Part shown: piece after piece, positions 32,458 through 43,303 of the stretch
Layout: every line of letters begins with the position of its first letter
Position numbering within the stretch: the first letter of the stretch is position 1
NCBI GenBank assembly: GCA_006384855.1
Contig: VCJN01002314.1
Span: 1 to 64,000 of the forward strand
DNA length: 64,000 nt
Direction: 5' to 3'
Source of the DNA: Tetraselmis striata
Lineage: Eukaryota; Chlorophyta; Chlorodendrophyceae; Chlorodendrales; Chlorodendraceae
The notes under the pieces: generated by a model
Databases searched by the model: none
Told to the model about the DNA's origin: nothing
Seen by the model: the letters and a program-made list of their open reading frames with translations, nothing else
Position numbers and translations under genes: made by a program

Positions 32458-33519
32458 TCATGCCGCCACTTGGCGTGGCAGCCTGGCTGGTTGACCGCCC
32501 CTGGGGATCATCCAGCCAAAGAGGTGCCATTCCGTCGGACACGGCAACACGGTTGGGTCGATGTAGTCGAGCACCACGTTGGACTCCATCGCCCAGCTGC
32601 CGAAGTACAGGATCTTCTGCATTGTCACGCCGATCACGTACGCGGTTGTAGTGGCCCCCTTTCGGAGGGAGTGGGACGTCCACGCGAACCTAGCGGGGGG
32701 CGCCTCTTGCACTGCTGTCAACACCAGTTGCAACCAGCTGGTGAGGGTGCCCGCCGTCCATTTGGCCTGCCCCTCGCGCTGGCTGATGGCCCATCGCGCC
32801 GCTGACACGCGGCCGCCGGCGAACACCTCACGGGCGGCATCAAAGTAGTGCAGCAGCTCCGCGATGTCGGCATGCGCTGACGCTGGCAACTGACACAACA
32901 ACTTCTTGCTTGCATCCGCGCCACGCCGGCCTTTCCGGTCATGGTATAGGAGGATTCCGCCGTCCGGGCCGACGGTGAGGTCGCTCGTACGACACTCCAC
33001 CCCCGCTCCTCCGCGGCAGAAAAACAGACAAAGCACGACGACTGCCAGGCTGGCGCGGAACAGCTCCACGCGCACCACGGTACTTGGGTCCGTGCCCCAA
33101 GTAAGTCCCAGCTCCAGCCGTAGGGCTTTCGCGAGGGGCGGGGCTTTCAGCACCACACGCGCGGGCAATGGGGCCCGCATCAGCTCGGGGTGTAGCGTCA
33201 CATGCGACGCCGCAAGGCCCTTGCGGATCCCGCTCACCAGATCGCCCGGAGCCATCGGCTCCCAGCCGTGGTCCTTGAAGAAGTTGTTGACGGCCGACAG
33301 GTAGGGCTGCAAGTTGGAGGCCTTGATCGTCCCCAGGTTGCCCAACCACGTGACGTACCGTGCCATATAGAGGGGATCCATAAACTCCTTTTCCATACTT
33401 TAGGGGATGTCCGACAGGAGGTAGCGCCAAGAAAATGGGCGCGCAACACCCTGCAGTTTGTGCAGTTGCTGCGGGCGTTCCCGGTTGCGGCCTTCGCCAG
33501 TCGGGTTTGCCAACGTCAT
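32458..33519 (-). pseudogene. Tyrosine recombinase (DIRS-like), nearly complete, one in-frame TAA
   Basis: From ATG at 33519 the frame reads MTLANPTGEG ..., has a TAA at 33400-33402, and continues from MEKEFMDPLYMARYVTWLGN to TGA at 32458 (312 codons after the stop). The N-terminal helical domain contains TIKASNLQPYLSAVNNFF. The catalytic domain shows an Arg box (FFCRGGAGVECRTSDL), a Lys in YHDRKGRRG, then TSHSLRKGATTTAY (HxxR), GSW, and LDYID with the nucleophile Tyr. All catalytic residues are present. Changing one base (TAA from CAA) would account for the stop. No RT or gag lies beside it, so it is a fragment of a DIRS-like element, or alternatively a Crypton-type gene. Confidence 0.75.
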
Positions 33520-33729
33520 GCTCTCGTGACAATCGACGGCCCGAAACCACACTAAAACCCGACCCAGCAGCCCTCCTTGCCCGTCAGACGGCGGCGGTGG
33601 GCGCCGGCATCGGGCGACCAGCAGCTGGGGGCGCCGCCGCCCTACATGTGCCGCCGACTCCGACTAGTCGGCAATTCGCCATCCTACACCAACCAGGCAC
33701 GCACCCTACTTGCCGTGGCTTGACCCAAG
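33520..33729 (-). other. Upstream part of the recombinase reading frame, shared with 45230-45390
   Basis: The frame stays open upstream of the ATG and contains PPPPSDGQGGLLGRVLV. A near-identical stretch (PPSDGRGGLLGGVLG) occurs on the plus strand at about 45306-45350. It is probably N-terminal or leader sequence of the element. Confidence 0.45.
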
Positions 33730-34167
33730 ATGGGTGTCACGGGTCTATTGAAGGCCCTCGGTCCGCTTTGCCGGCACTCCAATATCTAGGTGTCGGCAGC
33801 CGGTGAGATAGTGGCGGTGGATGCGTGTGTGTGGACGCACCAGCTCGCGTATGCGTACGCTGGCGATCTTGTCGCTGACAGCCCTGACTACACACGCCTG
33901 GCAACTGCGGTACGGCAGCGCGCCCAGTATGTCGTATCTAGAGGCCTGAACGTAGTTCTAGTGTTCGACGGCAGTCGCTTTCCTGCCAAGAGCCCTACCG
34001 ACGCTGCGCGCGCGACAAGACAGACGATGGCGGCAGTTTTGTAAGATGGAGCGAAACCCGACCAGGTCGCACAGGCAGCCGCCATGAGGCTTGGGTGGCC
34101 TGCCACGAGAGAGGGAGGTTTTAGGCAGATGTTCGATCCCACTAGCGCGCGAGACAAGAGAGACTAG
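33730..34167 (+). pseudogene. N-terminal fragment of an XPG/FEN1-type nuclease, broken by two stops
   Basis: The frame opens MGVTGLLKALGPL, the hallmark start of XPG/FEN1/EXO1 nucleases. TAG follows at 33787-33789, then EIVAVDACVWTHQLAYAYAG and RGLNVVLVFDGSRFPAKSPT, matching the XPG N-terminal block with its metal-binding Asp residues (VDA, FDG). TAA follows at 34042-34044. The frame goes on as DGAKPDQVAQAAAMRLGWPA to TAG at 34165. The XPG-I domain is not found. It lies divergently to the recombinase and just outside the MULE-type element. A viral or host origin cannot be separated. Confidence 0.65.
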
Positions 34168-34402
34168 CCGTCAACTGCACGAGAGCCTGCGTTTACCGAA
34201 AGGCTTGAGGGTATGTATAGAGCTGCTGCAAAGTCGTGCGGCACTACATGCAGCATGCAAATCACATATGACCCCACCAGCTCCATGTAATTTGAAAAAG
34301 AGTTATTACATTCATTGCTCCTCTTCCCCATCGGGGTCTCCTCCGTCCCATGATGCATCCACGTGCAGCGGCCGGCCCAGGTTGCACAGGTAGCTCAGCA
34401 CA

Positions 34403-34410
34403 CAAAACGC
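34403..34410. repeat. Left target-site duplication caaaacgc
   Basis: Identical to 43304-43311 at the other end of the element; 8 bp is within the range for MULE-type transposons. Confidence 0.7.
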
Positions 34411-34742
34411 GGTACATGGTACATTTTTGAGTCAAAACGGTCCTACTCCTGGACTCCAAAATGTGCCCCCCACGTGATCGCTTAGGCTGGGATATGTACC
34501 CATTCTTCGGGCACATTTCAAGTTCAATGCAATACTATACGAGAGTACTAAAAATGGCACATCGGCGTGTCCTCTTCACGCCCTCAGTCGCGTGAAGTAC
34601 TATCCGCCTCACCTAGGTGGCGGCGCTACTTCGCGCCATTTTGCGCGCCCCAGTGGCGCACCTTGTTGGAGATTCCACTCCTCGCCCCACTCCACACCAT
34701 TGCACTGCACTTCACTCTCCTTGACGTCCTTCTGTAGCCGCC

Positions 34743-37198
34743 ATGGCCGACCCTTCCTCTGCCCCGCAGGCTAGCGAAGCCTTTCGCCAGGCCCAAGAGC
34801 AAATTTAGCCTTGCATCTCCTTCCTATACAGTTTGCCCCTTCAACCGGATCACATAGACAAGCTTTTCAACGAGGGCGTGAATGCCGTTGCTGGACGGCT
34901 GCTACATGGGCTCGCCCCTTCTCCGTGTCTGCCTTCGGAGGTTTGTAAGCCTTGGTGCAGCGCGCCCTCATGCGCTACGGGTCCGGAACGTGCCGGTTCC
35001 GGCCCGCGGAGCCACCAAAGCAAGCGCCCGGCCCCCTCGCCAAGCCCCTGCCAGCAGGGGAGCGCTTCTGCGCAAGGGGTGGAAAAGCGTTTGAGATTCG
35101 ACTGGAGGAAGGTTGGCGACGCAACCTTTCCCACGAGGCAAGCCGCAGTGCAGGAGTTGATATGGATGATGGACGAATGGAAGGCCCAAGCAATATGTCA
35201 GCAAGGGCGCGTATGTGAGTGCTCCTCACGCGTGTTGTGTCTGAAGGGGGGCATCTTGCACCTGAGTCTCGGCATGTTCCACGAGTGTATCCACTAACAA
35301 TGGTTGGGTCTCGGCAGGTGTATAACTGCGCCTCCCACCTTAATTGCCCCGCGCATCTCCGCATCTATCGTGATCCGGTGAGCGAGCGCTGGGAGATGCA
35401 GCGCGACCACCGCCTCCACACGTTGCATGAGGTTGACGTCGTCGTGGACGGGAAAGTTCGCATTCGTCCTCAGCGAGTTAAAGCCCAGATGAAGGAGCAC
35501 GTCGATGACGCGCCAATGCGACGTGTGGAGAAACTGGGGAAGGACGACAGGAAAATTGCGGACGCAAGGGCGTGGCGACTGGCGTTTAAATCCTGGAAAA
35601 AAGCCTCACTCGCGCAGAGAAGGGGTCCCGGGCCTACGAGTCTATCGCCGACCTCAGAGATTGGGCTCGTCGAAACGAGATGCCACCTCTGCACTCTGCT
35701 GACAGCGACGCGGCGTTGGAAGACGACGATTTGGTCGTCCTACAGTTCAACGACGAGGCCAAGGCAGTGATGTTCCATACGATGGGCATGTTTAGGACCT
35801 TGCGGCTGGCCGAGACGGAAAGTCTCCCACTCTGCCTCGTCACTGACGGCACGCACAAGATTCACTACGGCAAGTGGGTCCTTTCGACCCTTGGCACCCA
35901 CTCAATCGAGTATGACATGGAGAAGTACAACCTCGTTCACAGCTTCCGCCCAATCTCCTTCTGCTTTGCGCAAGAGGAGGATGGGGCAGCGATGACCCTC
36001 TTGTTCAAGACGACGATGGATACGCACAAGAAGATGTATGGCAGTTCGCCCAACATGCGCGGGCTCTTGAGCGACAAAGGGGGCGGCTTTCGCGTCGCCA
36101 AAAGAAATGTTTTCCCTACTGCGAGTGTGCGCCCTCCCCACCCATGTGCATCTCTTGCAAACTATCGGTTGTTGGATACCTGTCCTTCGCAAGTTCCAGT
36201 TCAAGAAGGGCACGATGAGCGTCAACGGTCGACGTGTCCAAGTATGCCGAGGGGAGCACGAGTGGAAGGTGTGCGAAGAGTGTGTGAAGGTGATCCGCTC
36301 TTGCCGCTCCGAGGAACAAGCACTACAGGCAGTCGGAACCAAGTCGTTGCAAGTGATTGCGAGGTCAGCCCCCGGCCGGTGGGTCGAGGACAATTATTTT
36401 GGCGCCAACCTCGACTGGTGGTCGAGAGCCTCCACCTTCGTGGGAGTTCCCGCCAAGAATAATAGCATGGAGGGGTGGCACAATGCTGCCAAGAACGCCT
36501 TTCCTAAGGGATTGCGCAACCCCACCGACTCCCTCATGGAGAAGCACTTCCCCAAGTGGCTGGAGAACGAGACGTACAAGCGCAGCAGCAAGCATATCAA
36601 CCCTGCCTTCGGCATGGAGCTCTCGACGGACGTCCACTTCGCGGTTGACTATCTGCAGGCACCGGGAAGCCACGTGGAGGTCGACGGGGCGTTGTACCTC
36701 GTCGGCGACCCCTTCAAGATCGGCACTCGCAGCGTCACTACACCAGCGGTGCTGAATTACCGCAATAGCTTGGCCGGAAATGTGGGGATCAGACCGCGAT
36801 GGACGATTCAGGCGATTGAGCGAGACTTCCTCTTCCTGAATCGAGTGACCCTTCACAACGGCCGGCCAAGCAAGGCCGCCAAGATGCGACGGCGAGCGCT
36901 TTTGGCTGTACGGCATATGCTCCCACAAGCTTTTGTGGGGTGCCCTACGAGACCCTGCGGAGAAGATGCGGCTCGAGAGGCTGGCAGGCGACATGAGCGA
37001 CCGTTCAGGCAGGCATCGGCCTCGCAGTCCTATTGCGGCCCTAGTGAGACAGCCCCAAGACGGCGGGAACGCGTCGCAACGCCGTCACGGAAACGCCATG
37101 CCGCAGCACGGGAATCTCCGGGCGGCAACGGGTACGGGGGCTCCATCTCCTTCCGCCTCCCCGGCCGCGGGCGGCAGCGGACGCAGGGCGAGGCGTAA
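34743..37198 (+). pseudogene. MULE-like transposase with Cys/His zinc finger
   Basis: ATG at 34743 in strong context (gccgccatggcc). Exon 1 runs to 35210, intron 35211-35317 (GTATGT ... TCGGCAG), exon 2 from 35318. A TAG at 34806-34808 replaces a CAG found in the relative at 50981. The zinc finger is CASHLNC ... RDHRLH (C-x5-C ... H-x2-H), as in WRKY/FLYWCH-type fingers of MULEs. After a frameshift near 35600 comes the catalytic region: CLVTDGTHKIHYGKW (first Asp), MRGLLSDKGGGF (second Asp). After a second shift near 36110, THVHLLQTIG and PAKNNSMEGWHNAAK (Glu). The C-terminus is Arg-rich. Order and spacing fit a DDE transposase. Confidence 0.7.
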
Positions 37199-37317
37199 AC
37201 CAAGGACAAGTGCCCGCAGATCGTAATAGCCGTGGCTTAAGTCAACGGCGTAATTTTGTAATGACATTCCGCACTCCGACGTGCGACGTCTCTGCAAGTA
37301 AAATGTGTTCCAAGCGG

Positions 37318-37838
37318 TATTGCCCAGTGAGCTATTGCAGCGAAGCTAACGCTGCATGAATCCCATGTCACGGACCATACACGAACCCACTTTGCTTGCT
37401 GATGCGCGTTGGCGCCGCGCTGCCCCCGCCGCCGCGCGTTGGCGCCGCGCTGCCCCGGCCGCCGCGCGTTGGCGCCGCGCTGCCCCGGCCGCCGCGCGTT
37501 GGCGCCGCGCTGCCCCGGCCGCCGGGCGTTGGCGCCGCGCTGCCCCGGCCGCCGCGCGTTGGCGCCGCGCTGCCCCGGCCGCCGGGCGTTGGCGCCGCGC
37601 TGCCCCGGCCGCCGCGCGTTGGCGCCGCGCTGCCCTGGCCGCGCTATCAAAGGAAATGCGGTTTGTGAAATCGACGGACAGGATTCGATTCAACTCTCAT
37701 CTGCGGTCGAAAATGATTTGTTATGATCGTTGGTAATGATAATGATTAATGAGGTATTGCCAAGTCAGCTATTGTAGCGAAGCTAACGCTGCATTAATCC
37801 CCTGTCACGGACCATACACGAACCCATGTGGCTTGCCG
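37318..37838. repeat. Direct repeat pair flanking a GC-rich array
   Basis: The stretch from attgcccagtgagctattgc to tacacgaacccac (37318-37393) recurs at 37753-37828, roughly 85-90 percent alike. Between them sit the 30-bp array and an AT-rich spacer. The repeated unit encodes the C-terminal end of the methyltransferase-like frame on the minus strand, so the 3' end of that gene seems to have been duplicated. Confidence 0.6.
37406..37643. repeat. Tandem array of a 30-bp GC-rich unit, eight copies
   Basis: The unit contains gcgttggcgccgcgctgccc plus cggccgccgc. Copies start about every 30 bp from 37407 to 37617, nearly identical, with one-base variants (cgg against cgc). It is open in several frames on both strands because the period is a multiple of three, so the long ORFs here are not genes. 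It sits between the convergent 3' ends of the transposase and the methyltransferase-like frame. Confidence 0.9.
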
Positions 37839-38623
37839 AGGTGCTCCGAGAGATGCGCCGTTAAAGTCGCTGAATCTCTTCCGACGACCAATAACAATGC
37901 GCGTCTGTTGGTGTCGGGGTTCCTTGGGTGCTTTGACGCGATGATAAGTACATGACCCGCTGTCAACAAGCTGTCGAGGCAGTCCATTCGCGGGAGTGGC
38001 CTTTGCGTCAAGTAGGTGATTTCCGCCTTGGAGGCCGCCAGCAGCGGTAGGAGCAAATCCAGGTGAGTGAACCAAGGCGACGTGACAACGACAAAGGGCT
38101 CCTTGCACATGGCAGCGGCCTAGTCGTGCGTTTCCGGCGACAAGGCGTCCGCGACGAAGTGGGGCACGCGAGACAGGTTGACGTCGCTCAATAACACCCT
38201 CCCGGCCCTCCCGAAGAGAGCGTGTGCCGTGCCAGCGAAGCCGCTGCAGGGATCCCACACGCATACCTGTCGCCGGGTCTTTACGCAGGCCGTCAAGCAG
38301 TGATACTCCCACGGAGACGTGTAGATGCAGGGTGGGTTGTTGCCCAACATCTTGCGGTAAAGAGCGTGCCCGCGTTTCAGGGTGCGCTCCGACCACGCGC
38401 GAAGCATCCCCGTGTCAAGCGGACTGCGTACGTCGACAGCGTACCACCAATCTCCGGAAAAGTCCGGCGCAACAACCTGTAAGACAAGGTTCCACCACGC
38501 ACGGGAGTCGGGTATGGAAAAGCGTCTCTTCGTTTCAAGAGCTAGGAGCGACGGTACACGGGTTTGTACGCGAGAGATTCGGGCGTTCACCTGCCCCCGC
38601 CGCGGAGATGCGGGTAATCCCAC
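37805..38623 (-). pseudogene. SAM-dependent (DNA) methyltransferase-like protein with internal TAG
   Basis: The minus-strand frame shows motif I CVWDPCSGFAGTAHALFG (SAM-binding loop) and LLSDVN (acidic residue after strand 2). VADALSPETHD follows, then TAG at 38120-38122, then in the same frame VVVTSPWFTHLDLLLPLLAA. The TSPWF box stands where amino-methyltransferases have their catalytic DPPY/TSPP motif. The frame ends HGFVYGP with TGA. A CAG-to-TAG change would explain the stop. The start is uncertain (only GTG at 38623). An amino-methyltransferase acting on DNA, or on RNA, is the likeliest class; the substrate is unknown. Confidence 0.55.
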
Positions 38624-38779
38624 CCCTCTCGCTTAATTCTCTCCACCCTCCGCATCTTGCTCGTCAGTCTTGCCTGCGGTGGCCTCATCCACCGCTGCTT
38701 TGACGTCCGCGAGGACGTCCTCGTCGTCCCCAATGTGGGCCTCCGGGTTCCAAAGCCGCATCTCTTTCGCCGCCACCAT

Positions 38780-39240
38780 GGTTCACGCCGTCTCGTACTT
38801 GCGACGGCACGGCGGGCCTTGTCCTCGTGATCGACTTAAGGCAGGAAGGCAGACATGCCGGGGACGTGATATGGCAAAATTTGCCAATCCGGTCCCGGCA
38901 TCATCGCGCATGTGTTGGGGTGCAGGCTCCGGAAGATGCGGAAGGAAGGGGTGACACCCGCGAGGTCCTTGCATCTCGGGCATCCTGTTGCGAACGCATG
39001 GTTGACGCCTCCCTTGGGCGGGCTGGCGTGGACATCTTGTGCATGCAAGAGGAAGGCAAGGCTAGGGCGCGAGCATGTCGGAGCGTCCTCGTTTCCTGGC
39101 AGACCGTGCGGTAGCGGTCGTCCGCGACGCCGAGGGGGACGAGAGATTTGCTATGCGTCAGGCGCCCAGTGCAGAGATTCCGGGCCTCCCGGAGCTCGGC
39201 AAGGGTCTCCGGCCGATTCTGCTCCAGCCACGGCACGACG
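38780..39240 (-). pseudogene. Remnant frames between ORF2 and the methyltransferase-like gene
   Basis: The minus-strand frame at about 38836-39048 reads GVNHAFATGCPRCKDLAGVT then FRIFRSLHPNTCAMMPGPDW, with a C-x2-C pair. It could be an N-terminal domain of the methyltransferase-like protein or a separate small ORF. Competing frames overlap, so boundaries are not reliable. Confidence 0.3.
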
Positions 39241-39327
39241 CCAAGCGGTGACGCTGCTACGACTTCCCACTGGGCGGAGATGCAGGGAGAGACAGGCGCG
39301 AGGGTGAGATTCCACCCCGACTAGCGT

Positions 39328-42300
39328 CTAAAACATAATGGCACTGTGGAAGGCGAAGGGGGGGGGGCTCACGATTCCATGTGCAGCCCACTTCAAGGCG
39401 TCGACAATTGTCACATCTCGTCCCCTCCGGACGGCATTGAGTGGCGCGCAGCAATTGAGAAAGGTGATGAGGAGCAGCCCCCCCGCCACGCCGTCGACAT
39501 GGGCAGGATCCGAGCCGCAGTCCGGGTCTGCCATGACGAGGGCCTTGTGCCGGGCAATGTAAACACGGGGCGAGATTCGCAGCTGACGGTGAGCTTCTTG
39601 GGACATACTCGTTGCAAATCCCCCGCAGCTCGTTGTACACAAGCCGGTGGTCTTCGGAGGCCAGAAAGGCCCGCATGTTCATCGTGCTCTCGTCCCCGCC
39701 CCTCCCCTGCGGTATGATGTCATCGGGTCTTGCGGATCGTGAGGTATTAGAGGTCGTTGGTAGACAAGGACGAAAGCACGAAACGGGTGGGAAAGGGGGC
39801 GGGTGTCACCACTCATGTCGAGATGCAGCGGCTTCTTGCCGCCTCCAATGAAGGTCCACGCCTTCTCCTCACCCATGGAACCGGCAAGACGTACCTCGAC
39901 GAGCCTGTCCCCCAGGTCGGCGACGCGGTCGCAAAGGTCTTGGGAGCCAAAAAACGAGCGCACGCGTGTTTGGAAGAAGTCTTGGTTGCCCATGAGAGTG
40001 GCGACGGTGGGGTCGGTGATTGGCGGAGATTCTTCGACAAGGCGAGGCGCGACAAGTCGCTCAGCGAGGGGCGTAGGTGCATGCGGCCCAGGAAGGGGAG
40101 GGAGAGGAGCATACCGCTGGAAGCCGAGCTTGGGTGCACTTAGGGTGCTGCCTGTCCCGGGCCGACGAAAGACTATCGGCGCGAGCGTAGGAGACCGAGC
40201 TGTCGGCGCATGCAACGGTGCGGGCTTCGCGTCCCGAGATGAGGGCTTCTTAGGCGGAGATGCGGATCGGGGGGGCGGAGATGGGGCACCGCCACGGGAA
40301 GATGTGGCCCTGCGACTCCCGCCCGCGGCACCCGAAGGCGCCTGACGGCTTGACGTGGCTTCGCGTTTCGGCTTAGGGGCTTGGAAGGGATCGTCGTCCT
40401 CCAGCTCTTTTGCCATCTTTAAAGGAGGACTCGGCCCGCGCTTCTTGGAATGCTTCCTTCGCAGCTTCATGTGCGACAAGGTGCTCTTGCCTCCCGTGCG
40501 CAACGCACCGTGCGGGCGCTTTGTCGCACTCGAAGGCTCATGCTCACTCGGCGGCTTGGCAGTCTCCAAGCGACCAAGCATCTTCGGGGGTGGGGGCGGA
40601 GCTGCTCGAAGCTCCAACAAACATGCTGCAGCGCCGTTTTGGGAGCCATCTCCACCGGACCCCGGTGGCGGTGGTTGAGATGCGGGCTTGGAGGACCCGC
40701 CGGCTTGACGCGACGCCGCTACGACCTGGTAGTAGCGGTCGTCGACTAAGAGGGTGGGGGTAGAGAGCCGGCGGCTATGCAGGGCTGGCAGGTGTTGGTG
40801 GACTTCGTGAAGCGTTGGTTCTTGATGTGTTGAATGCCGCGCCGCATCTCGTTGTCGTTGTGTCATTCGCGCACGTTGCAAATCGAGTAGCCACAGTGTT
40901 TCACAGTTTTGCTCTTGCACTCCACGAAGAGGACGCACTCCACGGCATGTTGCCAAGATGCCTCCGGCCAGGCTCCTTGGCTGCCATTGGAGTCCTGGAG
41001 TGCGCGCTTGCGGTCGGCGTACGCGTGCTCGTTGATAGAGTCAGGGAGACATAGACAGAGTCAGGGAGCGCACGCACCCAGAGCTTCAGAACTCCACTTG
41101 CAGCGGTATGCGAGAACACATTGGTCGGCACCATGTCGAGAGCCGACGCAATATTGCTCGCGGCTGTCTCGGAGAACCCGAAGTGCCCCACAGTTTGAGC
41201 CACGTTCCCCTCCGTGAAACCGGCAGAATTTTGGGTAAAAGGGAAGAACTCGATGGGTATCTCGTGAGCTTGCCCTGGAGATGCGGGTGAAAAAGACCTT
41301 CGACCGGTCCACGCCGTTGAAGAAGGGATTCTCGGAGATGTGCGCACACTCGAAGAAGGGGGCCCACACCTTGGCCATTGTGGCGACATCGTCGTAGCCA
41401 ACGAGCAGTTCGGGGAGTTCGGTCACACCGCTTTGGCTTGGAACATGCATCTTCACGAAGAACTTCCACAAGAAGAACGTGGCGATGGCTCTTGCATCAA
41501 GCACGCATCTCGCCCAGCAGGTGTTGGCGTCTCTTTGTTGCGTGACGACCCCGTGGAAGAAACCGTGGCGAGGGGGTTGGGGCTTTCACCCACTCAGGGA
41601 GGCAGGCCTAGCAATATCTAGTCATACAGCTTGCCAACCGGGGTAGGGGCTGGTGCGGTTGAGCATCTTGGGACGCAGGGTTCGTAGATGAAGACAAGGG
41701 CGACCAAGGCGCCATCTCGCGGCAGCCAGACACCGCATGCGAAGTGCCCCGAAGTCCTCACGATGTCCAGCCAGGCGACGAGCTTGCCCTTTTCGGGAAC
41801 GGGGTATGTCTTCCTGTAGAATCTGGGGAAGATGGTCTCCAACGTCTTCGCGACCTCTAGGCAACTGTGACGCTCGTGATAGACCGACAGGGGCACCCGG
41901 AGCTCCATACCTTCTGGGCAAGGGAAGAGGTCCGCCATGGCGTGGAGGCAGGGCAAGAACAACCAGCTCGAGTTGGGCAACTTGTTGACCACGTTGCCGA
42001 TGACTCTTGTCAAGAGCACGTGATGCTCCTTGTAGGAGATGGGATGCCCGTCCTGTGGTTCGGGTTAGGTGGCAAAGTGCTCAAGGAAGTCCTGCTCGTA
42101 GCAGTTCCACTCGCCGAGTTTTGGGTCGACAGGTGGCACTCCTTGTTCAAGTGGTGTCGAGGAGACGGTATATGTAGGGAAGGGCAGGAAGCGTGTGAGA
42201 ATCTTTGCCCTCACGCGCGAAGATGCGCACACAATTGAGGTTGTGATGGGAAGGGGCGAGGGGTTACCGTTTTGCTCCCACATCTGGCGCTTGTGGCGGG

Positions 42301-42929
42301 GCTCGTTTGCCCAAAAGCAAGCGGACCGCCCCCGACTGTATTGGGCCCCTCCTCCTCCTCCACCTCCTTCCCTTCCTCCTCCTCCTCCTGTGATTCTTGT
42401 CCGTGCTTTTCCTCACGGATCGTGACCAAGTGTTCACCTTGGCCGGCTTGAGACTGGTCGTCATCGGTCTGGGTGACTATAGATCCCTGAGATGCGCGAA
42501 GGCGAGGTGCGCTTAACGCAACCCACGGCGCCCTTATGAGAGATGCGAGCGAAGATGCGAGACCGCGTCCCGTTGGAGGCGCTCCTGGGAGAGGGTCCAA
42601 AGGTGGCACACCTTGAGGCTGGGGGTCAGGCTGAGGTTCGCGGCGAGGCGGCTGCGAATCTCCGGCCCGAGGCAATGGCGGTCCGCTTCCATGTTGCCCA
42701 CCGCTCAGTTGCATGGACCTCATGGGCTGAGTCGTGGGTATTGGCGCCTGCGACGCCCTCTTGCCCAAACGCAAGTGCATCTGCGGAGAATCTTGCGCGA
42801 TGGGGGTCACTAGCAGTGTGTCGAGAGCCCTCGTTGGTTCAAAACCAAGTGCCCCCGCCACATGACTTTGCAAGCGGGCAAAATGTGCGTTTTGCTATGC
42901 CAGGACGGTTTGCCATGCTATTGTGCACC
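39328..42929 (-). pseudogene. ORF2 of the transposon: long protein of unknown function
   Basis: The start is fixed by comparison: MANRPGIAKRT at 42929 matches MANRPRRAKRT at 55005 in the relative. A Pro/Gln/Ser-rich segment follows. Next are folded-looking parts conserved in both copies: VRAKILTRFLPFPTYTVSST (42240) and EGNVAQTVGHFGFSETAASN then IASALDMVPTNVFSHTA (41200). Then come HAVECVLFVECKSKTVKHCG and NEMRRGIQHIKNQRFTKSTN (about 40900). A second disordered segment, rich in Pro, Lys and Ser, covers 39679-40700, and the end reads NAVRRGRDVTIVDALKWAAH to TAG at 39328. Several shifts and stops (for example VRE-TGA where the relative has TGG) break it. No known domain is recognised. Confidence 0.5.
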
Positions 42930-43303
42930 GAGAAGCGTGAAGATGCCTCAAAGAATAGAAGCGCGAGGGAGCTTGCGAGTGGTAGATGAGTGAAAAGCAC
43001 AGTGGCGGTGTAGGATTCGAGGCTAGAGAAAACGGTTAGCATGGAAGGGTAGCGATGCATCTCGTCAAAGGGCGGTGGACAGGCGTGTAGTACATAGTGC
43101 AGGTTCACTGAATAGCACCTCGTACAGTGTTGGCAAGAAGAGGAACGTGTCAAAGCCCAGTTTCACAGTACATTCGTATAGTATTAGGCGTAACTCAAAT
43201 TTGCACCCCCCAAAAGGGGTACATTTTTGAGTTAAGGGGGGGGGGGGGTAATTTTGAGTCTAGAAATGTGCCCATTTTGACTCAATAATCGCCCTTTTTC
43301 CCT

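Larger units (their letters stand above)
34411..43303. mobile_element. 8.9-kb MULE-type DNA transposon with transposase, methyltransferase-like gene and long ORF2
   Basis: Bounded by 8-bp direct repeats (34403-34410, 43304-43311). The ends are imperfect inverted repeats of about 50-70 bp: the left has atttttgagtcaaaacgg ... ggactccaaaatgtgccccc, and the right, reversed, has attattgagtcaaaatggg ... tagactcaaaattacccc. Order inside: transposase (+) 34743-37198, 30-bp array 37406-37643, methyltransferase-like frame (-), ORF2 (-) starting at 42929. All frames have stops or shifts, so this copy is inactive now. A deleted relative lies at 50658-55395. Confidence 0.75.

Noticed and set aside
37406-37643. 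CRISPR-like regular array
   Set aside because: The units are directly abutting 30-bp repeats with no variable spacers, in a eukaryotic transposon; it is a minisatellite.
37237-37736. Several overlapping ORFs on both strands with perfect 10-residue repeats
   Set aside because: They arise because a 30-bp repeat without stops is open in many frames; flanks do not support a gene.
39679-40956. 425-codon minus frame as an independent gene
   Set aside because: Its C-terminal part belongs to ORF2, but the first 90 codons are a different frame from the conserved VLFVECKSKTVKHCG reading shared with the second copy; it was merged into ORF2 as a pseudogene.
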